Virus record (IMG/VR): IMGVR_UViG_3300025423_000038
Coordinates: 1 to 42,629 of that record
Source: a virus
Direction: 5' to 3' (one strand)
Length of the DNA stretch: 42,629 bases
In this document: one piece after another, positions 17,451 to 25,460 of the stretch
How the letters are laid out: each line of letters starts with the position of its first letter
Numbering within the stretch: position 1 is the stretch's first letter
Program-made: the position numbers and the translations under genes
Notes under the pieces: generated by a model
Databases searched by the model: none
Told to the model about the DNA's origin: nothing
The model's input: the letters and a program-made list of their open reading frames with translations, nothing else

Positions 17451-20405
17451 TTATACAGCTTTCTTAAGTTCTTGAGGTTCTTCTTTATTATGTACAGTCA
17501 AGAACACATTGTTTCCAGTCATACTGGCTAACTTATCCATATCAATACAAACTACGGTTACATTACCAGTCTGAACTGTCGTACCTTTACCAATGGTAAA
17601 CTTCTTGTTCATTGGAATCATAATACGATTATCTAGTGCATACTGCTCAATCTCTCTAAAAGATAATCTCTTGTTTTTAGCCCAAGCATCAGCTTCTTTC
17701 TTTGCCAAGAATAATTTACCTGCAAGCTTCTTAGACTCTGCTGACTTGTCGTGTTGTGAACCAATAACATATCTTCCTACTGCACCACCAATCGGTGTTC
17801 TAATTTGCTCAATAGCCTTTTCACGAGCATCAACATAACCATAAGTAGAAATAATTCTTGGAGACATTTCGTTAATCAACTCGCTTAGTGCATCTTCTGG
17901 AGTCATTACGTTTTCTTCTTGGATAGTCTTGGCTAATGTGTCGATCAAGTCAATAACAACTGGGTATAACTTCTCAAGATCAAACTCTGTAATACCTAAC
18001 ATATTTGTTATCTCAAGTGCAGTAAACGAACAGATAGCATGCTGACGATAAAAACGATACTTAGGATCAGATACAGCAGACTCAATCCTTCTGCCCCACT
18101 TCTGCATTCTAGCTATGACATCATCTAGGTTAGCAACTATGTATCTGATATATACATCTCCTGCCGCACCCATATGTAACTGCATCTGTTTCTTAGCAGA
18201 CTGAACTTCGCTAATGCTTTCTATCTTAGGTACTTTATATGTATCAATGTTAATCTGTATAAGACGAACTGCTTCAGCTTCTGTATTACCTTTCTGGCTC
18301 GCAAGCAGGCCATGAAGATCAGTATTTGCAGTAACTAGTGGATTCATTTGCCACTCGCCACCGTTCTTAGCTTTTGTACCGTTGTTCGAACTACTATACA
18401 GACGAGCCTTCTCAGAACCTGCTGCAACTGCATAAGCTAGTTTAGAAAAATCTTCTTTGCTAATGTTAGTAAGTTCATCTATTAAGAGTGGTATGTTTTT
18501 AAATGCACCCATCTGAGCATAACGAGCATTCTCTGTTGCACCCTTTTCTGTCTTGGTAGTCATCTTATCTGCGTTACCAAAAGCATACAGACTCGACCAA
18601 CAAACAGTAGTCTTACCCTTGGCAGTCTTACCACCGATCAAAGCCATGATCAGACCTTTATAGTCTTGATCACATAACGGAGTTAATAAAGAACCAAAAC
18701 TCGAACCGATTACATACTGCAAAGGTTCCATGCCTGTACGGTTATATAAATAATTTAATCCTGTAGCGTAGCCTTCAACCGTACCTGTTGGTACAGGAAA
18801 GAAACTCTGATACTCTCTGGCAAACCCGCCAAGTAAAACTTTACGAACTGTACCATCCTTATGATATAGTCGATCACCAATTAAAAAGGTCTGCATGTTA
18901 TTGTGCCAACCAAACTCGGTTAGTGTATTAATTTCTTCAGCTTCTGCTTTTAGTTTTTCAAGACTGTCTTTTAAATAGGCTGTCAAATGCATAGATGCCT
19001 CCTTGTGATTCGTTGATAGTATTTCATAGTCAGCTAAGGACTCCAAACATTTTTGTGGTGATGCAATAATCTTAGTCGGTATAGAAAACTCTCTTAGTCT
19101 TCCGTCTGGTAGATGGGCTCTCAGTGCTAATGCGTATGTACCATCTTCTGTTTTAATTCTATATAGTGGGTAAAAAATATTAGTACAGAACTCAAACGAG
19201 TGCATGATGTTGTCTTTGTCTTTCATGTACCGAACCATACGGCTATTCTCATGCCCATAACCCCTAGGTAATTCTGGAATTTGTACTTGGATCTTTTCTT
19301 CACCCTGCAATGCTTCTACTGTTTCTATCTTAGTTTCGGGTTCTTTTCTACCGAGTACATGCGGTGTAATTATAAGGCCCTTCTTAGGACAACCTACACA
19401 CCCACTAGGGTTACACTTAGCAAAGAACTCGCATGTCGCTGGTCCCGAAGACCAAGTATTGTATCTAACGTCAGTATCATTTTGTGAATGACCTGTTTCT
19501 TCTCTCTTCTCACTCCACTTGTATGCTAGGTCAATACCCTCTTCACAGAATTTAATGATGCCAATCACACCTCTCCAGTGTTCGTAATTTACATCGCCTT
19601 GTGTATCTCTCATCATGGCAACTTGATTACAATGGTTAGCAACTTCTTCAGCAAAGGTAGGGATAGAGGGTGGTAGATGTGCAGTTAGGTCATCGTTGAT
19701 GTCTGATACTGGTGCTACTCTTTGAGGTGCCACTACAATATTGCCTGCTTTCGCAAGGCCTACGAGTAAATCTTTAATGACAACTGGGTCGATTGGTTCG
19801 ACAGTAGTCTTGCATAGGACAGGCTTATCTGTTTTCTTACGGTTCGTGGAACCAATAGGTCTAAGTATCCTTGCAAAATCAGCAGTACAAGTCGGGTCTG
19901 CCAATACACCATGATGTGCCAAAACATACTTAAAAACATTGGCTAACTTAACCCATGACTCTGCTTTAATAGCTTTAGTAAAAGGCCAGTAACAATGAAC
20001 TCCATTACCAGAATCAACAAACATTGGCTTAGGAAAACTGTTTTCGGTACAAAACTTCGTTATAGCAACCGCTGCATCTTTCTTGGTAAGGTACCCTTCA
20101 CCCTTTGCAGCCTTATCTTCACCACAATCTAAATCAATCCATAATGCTTTTGCACTACCCCAATTAGAATTAACACGGTATTTCTTCTTACCGTCATCAC
20201 CTACCACATTGGGCTCTTTGAATGATGAACAAGCATGATACACACCGTATTTACCAGAACTGTCGTATGAAACAACACCGTCAGCCATATCCTGTAAATT
20301 AGTGTAGTGTTTATGTGCAACTCGACCCGTAGCTCTGTCAATCAAAGCAATGTAATAAACCCCCGTGGGAGGTAGAATCGCTTCTAAAAATCCAAGCGTA
20401 TCCAT
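17451..20405 (-). CDS. Primase-helicase: AEP-like primase domain fused to DUF927-type helicase
   Basis: A 984-residue protein. The N-terminal part resembles archaeo-eukaryotic primases: KALWIDLDCG (D91 and D93 as metal ligands) and SGNGVHCYWPF near residues 132-142, then ILRPIGSTNRK at 180-190. A four-Cys cluster (C325, C331, C336, C339) may bind zinc. The C-terminal part matches DUF927 helicases: LTEFGWHNN, then Walker A GGKTAKGKTT (591-600) and Walker B LLIDE (640-644). Together they would make primers and unwind DNA for the phage's family A polymerase. It is the last gene of the leftward block and starts one base after the preceding stop. The assignment of the primase part rests on motifs alone. 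Confidence 0.82.
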   Translation of the reverse strand: MDTLGFLEAILPPTGVYYIALIDRATGRVAHKHYTNLQDMADGVVSYDSSGKYGVYHACSSFKEPNVVGDDGKKKYRVNSNWGSAKALWIDLDCGEDKAAKGEGYLTKKDAAVAITKFCTENSFPKPMFVDSGNGVHCYWPFTKAIKAESWVKLANVFKYVLAHHGVLADPTCTADFARILRPIGSTNRKKTDKPVLCKTTVEPIDPVVIKDLLVGLAKAGNIVVAPQRVAPVSDINDDLTAHLPPSIPTFAEEVANHCNQVAMMRDTQGDVNYEHWRGVIGIIKFCEEGIDLAYKWSEKREETGHSQNDTDVRYNTWSSGPATCEFFAKCNPSGCVGCPKKGLIITPHVLGRKEPETKIETVEALQGEEKIQVQIPELPRGYGHENSRMVRYMKDKDNIMHSFEFCTNIFYPLYRIKTEDGTYALALRAHLPDGRLREFSIPTKIIASPQKCLESLADYEILSTNHKEASMHLTAYLKDSLEKLKAEAEEINTLTEFGWHNNMQTFLIGDRLYHKDGTVRKVLLGGFAREYQSFFPVPTGTVEGYATGLNYLYNRTGMEPLQYVIGSSFGSLLTPLCDQDYKGLIMALIGGKTAKGKTTVCWSSLYAFGNADKMTTKTEKGATENARYAQMGAFKNIPLLIDELTNISKEDFSKLAYAVAAGSEKARLYSSSNNGTKAKNGGEWQMNPLVTANTDLHGLLASQKGNTEAEAVRLIQINIDTYKVPKIESISEVQSAKKQMQLHMGAAGDVYIRYIVANLDDVIARMQKWGRRIESAVSDPKYRFYRQHAICSFTALEITNMLGITEFDLEKLYPVVIDLIDTLAKTIQEENVMTPEDALSELINEMSPRIISTYGYVDAREKAIEQIRTPIGGAVGRYVIGSQHDKSAESKKLAGKLFLAKKEADAWAKNKRLSFREIEQYALDNRIMIPMNKKFTIGKGTTVQTGNVTVVCIDMDKLASMTGNNVFLTVHNKEEPQELKKAV

Positions 20406-20406
20406 A

Positions 20407-20658
20407 TCAAACTCCAGCGATTGTTTTGTTTAATGCCCGTAGACCAATTTGGATAGATATATCTGTATGATTATGTGCAATCTTAGCAAGCTCTTCTGCT
20501 TGAATACTGCTCTCTGATGATTCAACAATTAAACGACCTAGCAATTCTGCTAGACCAATAATAATCTCTGCTCTTGCAAACCCTTTGTCTGCTACTAATG
20601 TCAGTCCTGCTTTTACAACACCTGCAACTTTACGCTCATCAATTTTTATTGTACTCAT
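20407..20658 (-). CDS. Small hypothetical protein upstream of primase-helicase
   Basis: An 83-residue, mainly helical protein (GLTLVADKGFARAEIIIGLAE near residues 18-38, LAKIAHNHTDISIQIGLRAL near 62-76). It is preceded by an ACGGAGAG ribosome binding site and ends one base before the primase-helicase start, so the two are co-translated. I do not recognise the family. A replication accessory role is only suggested by position. Confidence 0.55.
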   Translation of the reverse strand: MSTIKIDERKVAGVVKAGLTLVADKGFARAEIIIGLAELLGRLIVESSESSIQAEELAKIAHNHTDISIQIGLRALNKTIAGV

Positions 20659-20790
20659 ATACTCTCCGTAAATTTATTGTGGCACTCTCGCCACGGTCAC
20701 GTCCTTAGCAAATTTTCCTTGACGTTAGGACTATACCCTAAATCAGGGGAAGGAATATAGGGGCTCTAAGCCCCACCCATCTGCAAGAGG
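20659..20790 (-). promoter_or_regulatory. Intergenic region with two hairpins and a possible leftward promoter
   Basis: This is one of the few gaps in the leftward block. A 6-bp hairpin (GGGGCT / AGCCCC, 20,760-20,774) lies after the SSB-like gene but lacks a T run, so it is a poor terminator. A TATAGT box (minus strand, around 20,732) could be a -10 element, but no good -35 is visible. A second 5-bp hairpin (GTGGC / GCCAC, 20,679-20,694) would lie in the 5' leader. Internal transcription start or RNA processing is possible. Confidence 0.35.
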
Positions 20791-21687
20791 TCAATCGTCA
20801 AAACTTAATCCGCTCAAGTCTAAGTCAACTTCCATCTGCTGTTTCTCAACAACTTCGGGGACTTTCTTAACTTCTGGAGCTTTCTTTGTGGCAATCTTCG
20901 GAGGAGCAATTACTGGAGGTTGTTCAACTTCTGTCTGCGTCTCATCTTCTACTAGTGGCGCAGCAACTTCAAATACAGAACCAATAATGCTAGTAACAAT
21001 ATCTGACTCAAGCATTTCTTGTACTTGTGCATACCCACCATCATCAAGCATACCAACTGGTTTAAAAGTCAGCTTTGGAGTTGGTGATTCAATATCGAAT
21101 CCAATCTTTGTTGCTACCATGTTGTATCCTACACCACGCTTCTTGAGCATAGAACCGTACTCAGCAAGAGCACGAATTGATGCAGGCGGTACACGAATTA
21201 AATATGGATCGTTGATCTGATCAACTGTTGCTACTGCTAAACGAACTGTATCTTGGCATGCCTTACCCTTACCACCGTTCTCACCAATCTTAGAACCCCA
21301 TGCATTATTAGGACATGTAGCACATGCTTTAGACTGTGGGCTTGTTGAACTTGCATCGGGCTTGTCGCCCATCGGGGAAAAACAATCTGGCTTTGTATTC
21401 TCAGCACCTTCAGAGTAACCGTTAATGTAAAACACTTTAGAAGTACCCTTATTTGCCTTAATAATTACCATGTCAATTGACGTAGCTGGGCTCTCTGGAT
21501 CTTTCGGGTTAGGGATAATATGACGCTCTTTGTCTCTAACAACTGTAAAGTTTTTACCTTTAATACTAATAATTGGGAAACCACCGCCACCACTGTGTGC
21601 AGTTAAGTCATCGTTTAATTCTGATACATTAAAGTTTTTCAAATACGCAGGTAACTTCGAACCTTCAAATGGAATAATTGAACTCAT
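20791..21687 (-). CDS. SSB-like single-stranded DNA-binding protein
   Basis: A 298-residue protein. The N-terminus (PAYLKNFNVSELNDDLTA, GGGGFPIISIKGKNFTVV) matches a phage family that I recall being annotated as ssDNA-binding. A Cys cluster follows (KPDCFSP, KACATCPNNAWGSK, GKACQD), suggesting a zinc-binding loop. Residues 145-240 look like the beta-rich core. The C-terminus is a Pro/Lys/Glu linker ending in the acidic VDLDLSGLSFDD, comparable to the acidic tails with which SSBs recruit partners. It lies among replication genes. A short NDDLTAH string also occurs in the primase-helicase (residues 237-243), which may be coincidence. The SSB role is inferred. Confidence 0.6.
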   Translation of the reverse strand: MSSIIPFEGSKLPAYLKNFNVSELNDDLTAHSGGGGFPIISIKGKNFTVVRDKERHIIPNPKDPESPATSIDMVIIKANKGTSKVFYINGYSEGAENTKPDCFSPMGDKPDASSTSPQSKACATCPNNAWGSKIGENGGKGKACQDTVRLAVATVDQINDPYLIRVPPASIRALAEYGSMLKKRGVGYNMVATKIGFDIESPTPKLTFKPVGMLDDGGYAQVQEMLESDIVTSIIGSVFEVAAPLVEDETQTEVEQPPVIAPPKIATKKAPEVKKVPEVVEKQQMEVDLDLSGLSFDD

Positions 21688-21714
21688 AATTTTTTAAAAT
21701 GCTCCGTTGGTTGA

Positions 21715-22095
21715 TTAAGATCTTCTTACACTTACTACACGCTCTACTGTCCAGTTAAGTCCTGGGGGTAGTTCGTCTGTTGCTGTTTTAAATTCTTCAA
21801 CAGCTTTCTTTGCAGGTTTAACCTCTAACAAAGGCCATTCCTGATTTTTTATTACATAATCCATAAATACTTCTTTATCTGCTACTGTACAACTTGTTCT
21901 TGATGATGCAAATGCCGTACCAAACTCTGTACGGATAGATTCCATACCTGTTGATGCAAATACTTCTAGGAATTTGTTTTCGATTTTGTCCATGGCTTCT
22001 TCTACCTTGGCAACCTTGAGATCGTACTCTGCTTTATATTCTGACTTCTTGTCTCTACATTGTATATACTTTTCTACTAACTCAGCTATTGTCAT
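21715..22095 (-). CDS. Conserved phage replication-module protein of unknown function
   Basis: A 126-residue protein. The N-terminal half is a helical, charged segment (EKYIQCRDKKSEYKAEYD, EEAMDKIENKFLEVF). It is followed by GMESIRTEFGTAFASSRTSCTVADKEVFMDYV and a C-terminal PPGLNWTVERVVSVRR. This arrangement, with the G-T-A-F/Y-S-x-R-T-S-x-T-V-A-D block and the PPG-x-N end, is a common phage family, often next to SSB-like and helicase genes. Function is not known. It has an ACGGAGAAA ribosome binding site. Confidence 0.6.
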   Translation of the reverse strand: MTIAELVEKYIQCRDKKSEYKAEYDLKVAKVEEAMDKIENKFLEVFASTGMESIRTEFGTAFASSRTSCTVADKEVFMDYVIKNQEWPLLEVKPAKKAVEEFKTATDELPPGLNWTVERVVSVRRS

Positions 22096-22160
22096 TTATT
22101 TTTCTCCGTGGGAAGTTAAGTTTACTACTTTAGTATTTTCTGTCAATTATTTTTTCATAA

Positions 22161-23717
22161 TTATTCCTCTTTCATTAAGTCTAATAAAACACCCTGCATC
22201 TTTTCTCTGTTTTTGAGACGAGAGTATATCCGTCTTTCTACTTCTGAGCCTTCAATGTGTACGATAACTGTAGTCTTTTTCTGCCCAGGTCTTCTGACAC
22301 GAGCATTCGCTTGTCCATAAATATCGTTCGAGTGAATAGGAGCATACCATATAATATTTGTTGCCGCAGTTAGGGTTAACCCGTGAGACATGGTTGTTGG
22401 GTTAGCAATGAGTATGTGTGGGTCTTTATGTTTTTGAAAGCTACCAAAGATATCATCTCTGTCTCTTTTATTTACACCACCGTGCACGACCGACACCGAC
22501 CATAACTCTTCAAGTTCACGCTGCAGCATCTCAAGTACACCAGTAAGTGGTACAAAGATAATTACTTTACCTTCAGACTGCTCGATAGTTTCTTTAAGTA
22601 CTTGAATTCTTTCGGGTGTAGGTATAAAAACATTCTGCCCTTGTTTGTCGTAGGCTACTCCACAGGCAATCTGCACAAGCTTGTTGGATTTAACTGCTTC
22701 ATTAACTGCTAATATTTCTCCGCCATCGAACTCTGTTTTTAACTTGGATATCATATCCTTGTATGCCTTCTCTTGTTCTGGACTCATCTCTGCATGTTTG
22801 GTTAAGTGAATCTGTTCTGGTAAGTCAATACAATCATCAAGAGCATAACGAATTGCAGGTTGCATAGAGTTCATTACTACATCGTTAGCATTAGGTTTTG
22901 CTACCCACTTGAATTGCGTAAGTTGTTTCATCGTCATATCACGGAACTTACCAAAATACTTTGGGACATTCTCATTAGCAGGCACGACTAGTCGGCACTG
23001 AGCCCAAGCATCAGTAGGTTCGTTAGGGGTTGGCATACCAGTTAGTCCCCATACTCGCCTTGCAGTCTGCTTGTTGCATATTTCGTTCAGTATCTTCCAT
23101 CGATCTGTCGACTGGTTTCTAAACATGGCAATCTCGTCAACAATAATAAGGTCAATGTCTTTCCTAGTTTTTAACTCGTCTTTAACTGTTTTAATTCCGT
23201 CTGTGTTAATAATAAATACATCAACATCTTCATTGAGTAATTTCTTCCGCTTAGCCCTTGTACCGTACAACACTGTTGCAGTTAAATGCGGAAAGGTTTT
23301 AAATATCTCATCAGCCCAAGTTCTCTCCATAGTGGATAGCGGACATACAATCAATACTTTATTTACTTGCTTAGCTTTCTTCATGTAGTCATATGCCCAC
23401 AATGACGTGACTGTTTTACCAAGCCCCATACTGTTCAGACAAAACGCACGATCATTCATAGATAAAAAAGAAGCAGTTTCTATCTGTGCTTCAAACGGCT
23501 TGAACCTTCCAGGCCAGTCGTAATAATACTTCATGGGTGCAGGGACATTAAATCCTAAGTTTTGTAGTACCTTTGTTTCGTCTGGTCGGTGTGGTACGGC
23601 AACTAATATATCACCGTTGTGCTTAACTAACTTTGCTGTGGGTATTACTGTTGTGATTCTTGATGGTTCTTTTAGTTTGAATATAACTGCTTTTTTCTCC
23701 GTGTGTATCGTAGCCAT
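22161..23717 (-). CDS. SNF2-type DNA helicase/ATPase
   Basis: A 518-residue superfamily 2 protein with all main motifs: a Q-like segment (RFKPFEAQIE, 71-80), motif I SMGLGKT (96-102), Ia VLIVCPLSTMERTW, II VDEIA (193-197, a DEIA variant of DEAH), III LTGMPTP (225-231), V GLTLTAATNIIWY, and VI QANARVRRPGQK (469-480). The ARVxRxGQ form of motif VI is characteristic of the SNF2 family. Phage members are short, without extra domains, and occur beside VRR-NUC and HNH genes as here. It would use ATP to translocate on DNA, probably in replication or recombination. Its ATG overlaps the preceding stop (TAATG). Confidence 0.88.
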   Translation of the reverse strand: MATIHTEKKAVIFKLKEPSRITTVIPTAKLVKHNGDILVAVPHRPDETKVLQNLGFNVPAPMKYYYDWPGRFKPFEAQIETASFLSMNDRAFCLNSMGLGKTVTSLWAYDYMKKAKQVNKVLIVCPLSTMERTWADEIFKTFPHLTATVLYGTRAKRKKLLNEDVDVFIINTDGIKTVKDELKTRKDIDLIIVDEIAMFRNQSTDRWKILNEICNKQTARRVWGLTGMPTPNEPTDAWAQCRLVVPANENVPKYFGKFRDMTMKQLTQFKWVAKPNANDVVMNSMQPAIRYALDDCIDLPEQIHLTKHAEMSPEQEKAYKDMISKLKTEFDGGEILAVNEAVKSNKLVQIACGVAYDKQGQNVFIPTPERIQVLKETIEQSEGKVIIFVPLTGVLEMLQRELEELWSVSVVHGGVNKRDRDDIFGSFQKHKDPHILIANPTTMSHGLTLTAATNIIWYAPIHSNDIYGQANARVRRPGQKKTTVIVHIEGSEVERRIYSRLKNREKMQGVLLDLMKEE

Positions 23718-23965
23718 TAGCTCATCCTTATTACGGCAAGTATTGTAATTATTTCATCATCTGTTAACTCTCGTTCTGGCATTTTATAACTATGTATTAT
23801 ATTTGTATGTGTTTTCCATCTCAAAGTTAATTCAAGAGTAGTTGCATCATACCCAGAAGCAATAGCAATAATATTAGAAAGTTTGGCTCCAAGTAATTCA
23901 ATAGGTGGAATTGTTATTCCTTTATTTAGTACGGCATGAATCTGATTACCCGTAATTTTTGCCAT
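23717..23965 (-). CDS. Small hypothetical protein between HNH and helicase genes
   Basis: The ATG at 23,965 gives an 82-residue protein starting MAKITGNQ, and overlaps the HNH gene by 20 nt. An upstream ATG at 23,998 has a better placed AAGGG site and would add 11 residues but overlap the HNH gene by 53 nt, so the start is uncertain. The protein is small and mixed in structure, ending in a helix with the frequent phage string RELTDDEI. It ends in a TAATG overlap with the helicase gene. I do not recognise the family. Confidence 0.5.
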   Translation of the reverse strand: MAKITGNQIHAVLNKGITIPPIELLGAKLSNIIAIASGYDATTLELTLRWKTHTNIIHSYKMPERELTDDEIITILAVIRMS

Positions 23966-24206
23966 TGTTTTTGCGCCACCCTCTGTTAGTTGTTTCATCA
24001 ACTACCCTTAAGTTGCTCTTGCTATTTGTACCACCACTGTCTAACATCTTCTTATGGTCTACATCTTTACCATCACCCTTGGTAACTTTGCCGTCTTTGA
24101 TTGCTTCTCGTCTAGCTTGGTTACGCATAGCCCTCTTTTTCTTTTGTTCGGGTGTTGATTCGTATGCCTTGTCATACTCTGCTTTGGTCTTACCGCCTTT
24201 GTTCAT
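23946..24206 (-). CDS. HNH-like endonuclease
   Basis: An 86-residue protein. A basic N-terminal half (TPEQKKKRAMRNQARREAI) is followed by KGDGKDVDHKKMLDSGGTNSK, shown here up to the turn, and NLRVVDETTNRGW. The DVDHK / GGxNxxxNLRVV / NR pattern is that of small phage HNH-type proteins. The first His is in DVDHK and the Asn in SNLRVV; the last His of a canonical HNH is replaced by the NRGW segment, as is usual for this subgroup. It may nick or cut DNA in replication, recombination or packaging. RBS AGAGGAG, 8 nt before the ATG. Confidence 0.65.
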   Translation of the reverse strand: MNKGGKTKAEYDKAYESTPEQKKKRAMRNQARREAIKDGKVTKGDGKDVDHKKMLDSGGTNSKSNLRVVDETTNRGWRKNNGKNYG

Positions 24207-24486
24207 CTATAAACTCCTCTAGTTGTTTAACATCATCTACTACTATTGCCCATCCATCTGCGTGTCTTATTTCTTCTATTCTAATGTTCTGATTTGCAGT
24301 TGTGTATTCTCGTTTACCCTTAGCTTTTGCTTCTATCGCTAAAAATTTACCGCCCCAGCAACATATAAAATCAGGTACACCTACTTTACCAAACCCATTT
24401 GCAGCAGGCATAAAGTACCATATGTCGTTTTCATTAAGTATTTTTTTGATAGCGTCTTTAACTTTACCTTCTGGTGTTTGTGCCAT
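24190..24486 (-). CDS. VRR-NUC domain nuclease
   Basis: A 98-residue stand-alone VRR-NUC protein. The ATG at 24,486 is chosen because it overlaps the upstream stop (TAATG) and has GGGAG 8 nt before it. Motifs: TPEGKVKDAIKKIL at the start, GFGKVGVPDF with D39, AIEAKAKG with E52 and K54, then TTANQ with Q66. This is the PD-(D/E)xK core plus the downstream Q of the family. Stand-alone VRR-NUC nucleases are frequent in phages beside SNF2 helicases and are thought to process branched DNA. It overlaps the HNH gene by 17 nt. Confidence 0.82.
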   Translation of the reverse strand: MAQTPEGKVKDAIKKILNENDIWYFMPAANGFGKVGVPDFICCWGGKFLAIEAKAKGKREYTTANQNIRIEEIRHADGWAIVVDDVKQLEEFIDEQRR

Positions 24487-24701
24487 TAGCAACGCTCCCA
24501 TTTTTTGTACCAGTAAACTGGTGGTTGAGGATATCCAGTAAAAGTTATATTTCGAGAGAAAAGATTAAACAGTTCTTCGTCTGAATAGAAATCAATTAAA
24601 TCAAATGATTCTAAACGAGCAATAACTTTTACTACTTCTAAATACTTTCCTAACTTGCGTTTTTTATTACGCTTTGAATAACGTCTCTGTTGAGCGTTCA
24701 T
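24486..24701 (-). CDS. Small basic hypothetical protein
   Basis: A 71-residue protein with a strongly basic N-terminus (RRYSKRNKKRKLGKYLE) and an aromatic, proline-containing C-terminus (YPQPPVYWYKKWERC). It is coupled on both sides by TAATG overlaps, to the Cas4-like nuclease upstream and VRR-NUC downstream. The basic end could bind nucleic acid. Not recognised. Confidence 0.5.
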   Translation of the reverse strand: MNAQQRRYSKRNKKRKLGKYLEVVKVIARLESFDLIDFYSDEELFNLFSRNITFTGYPQPPVYWYKKWERC

Positions 24702-25354
24702 TACTTTTTATCCTTGTAATATGTGCATGACTTAACGGGGCACCAACCATTACATAACCCACTTGGTCTAGCAGGCCATTTGTCTGTCTCGTATGCTTTC
24801 TCTAACTTAGTAACTCTAGGTAAGAACTCATTCCATATCTTCGGTACATCGGCTCTAGTAAATACTTCTTTGTCTAACTTCTTTTCTTTGAGCCAAACAA
24901 ACACTGTAGTGACTTCATCTACCTCTGGGAACTCTGCGAACGTATAACCTGCGTACAACATGATCTGCTCAGTTACTTTTCTCTTACCAGTTTTATGATC
25001 AAACACCGCAGCCTTGTCTCCGTTGACCACTAGCAAATCGGCAATACCTCTAGACCATGCTTCTCTCCAGCTAGATTTATTAAATGATTTATCAATGTTC
25101 ATCTTATACTCTGCATACTTCTCACCTGGCAGGTTCGCCAACTTCGATGCAATACTTTCCCAATGCTCCATCCCCTCAGGTAATGCAGTGCCATTCATTA
25201 CTCTTTCTTCCATGGCTTTATGAACTACCTCACCCCACTTGATATGCTCCGTTGGTGGTTCTGAAACATCTCGTGCTACTCTCACATGATAGAACTGCTT
25301 GGGACATGTTTCGAATTTTTCTAACTGTGAGTAAGTCCATGAGGGTATCGGCAT
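24701..25354 (-). CDS. PD-(D/E)XK exonuclease, Cas4/RecB-like with possible iron-sulfur cluster
   Basis: A 217-residue nuclease. The N-terminus has the RecB-family start YSQLEKFETCPKQFY, then GEVVHKAMEE with H45; the catalytic core is GIADLLVV (D106) and AAVFDHKTGK (D119, K121), followed by Q130-x-x-x-Y134. Four Cys residues (C17, C201, C205, C210) are placed like those that hold a 4Fe-4S cluster in Cas4 and AddB-type nucleases. There are no CRISPR genes nearby, so a role in phage DNA end processing, recombination or host DNA degradation is more likely. It lies downstream of a candidate promoter at 25,417-25,425. Confidence 0.83.
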   Translation of the reverse strand: MPIPSWTYSQLEKFETCPKQFYHVRVARDVSEPPTEHIKWGEVVHKAMEERVMNGTALPEGMEHWESIASKLANLPGEKYAEYKMNIDKSFNKSSWREAWSRGIADLLVVNGDKAAVFDHKTGKRKVTEQIMLYAGYTFAEFPEVDEVTTVFVWLKEKKLDKEVFTRADVPKIWNEFLPRVTKLEKAYETDKWPARPSGLCNGWCPVKSCTYYKDKK

Positions 25355-25373
25355 TTTTTCTCCATGTGGTTAA

Positions 25374-25425
25374 ACCCCAAACCGATAACTCGGAGGGGTG
25401 TGTCTGCGATACAGACAGTATATCA
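25374..25425 (-). promoter_or_regulatory. Candidate extended -10 promoter with operator palindrome and structured leader
   Basis: On the minus strand TG-A-TATACT (25,425-25,417) is an extended -10 element; the -35 is poor. The predicted start near 25,410 falls within a perfect inverted repeat TGTCTG-N5-CAGACA (25,401-25,417), which could be an operator. The leader can fold into a composite stem-loop (25,374-25,399: GGGGT / ACCCC outside, TCGG / CCGA inside) just before the nuclease RBS. A short TAGGG / CCCTA hairpin (25,438-25,451) follows the polymerase gene. Confidence 0.45.
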
Positions 25426-25460
25426 CGAACTTCATATTAGGGAAAACCCTAGGTATCAAG

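Noticed and set aside
20760-20774. GGGGCT/AGCCCC hairpin as a terminator
   Set aside because: No T run follows on either strand; kept only as a hairpin within the intergenic entry.
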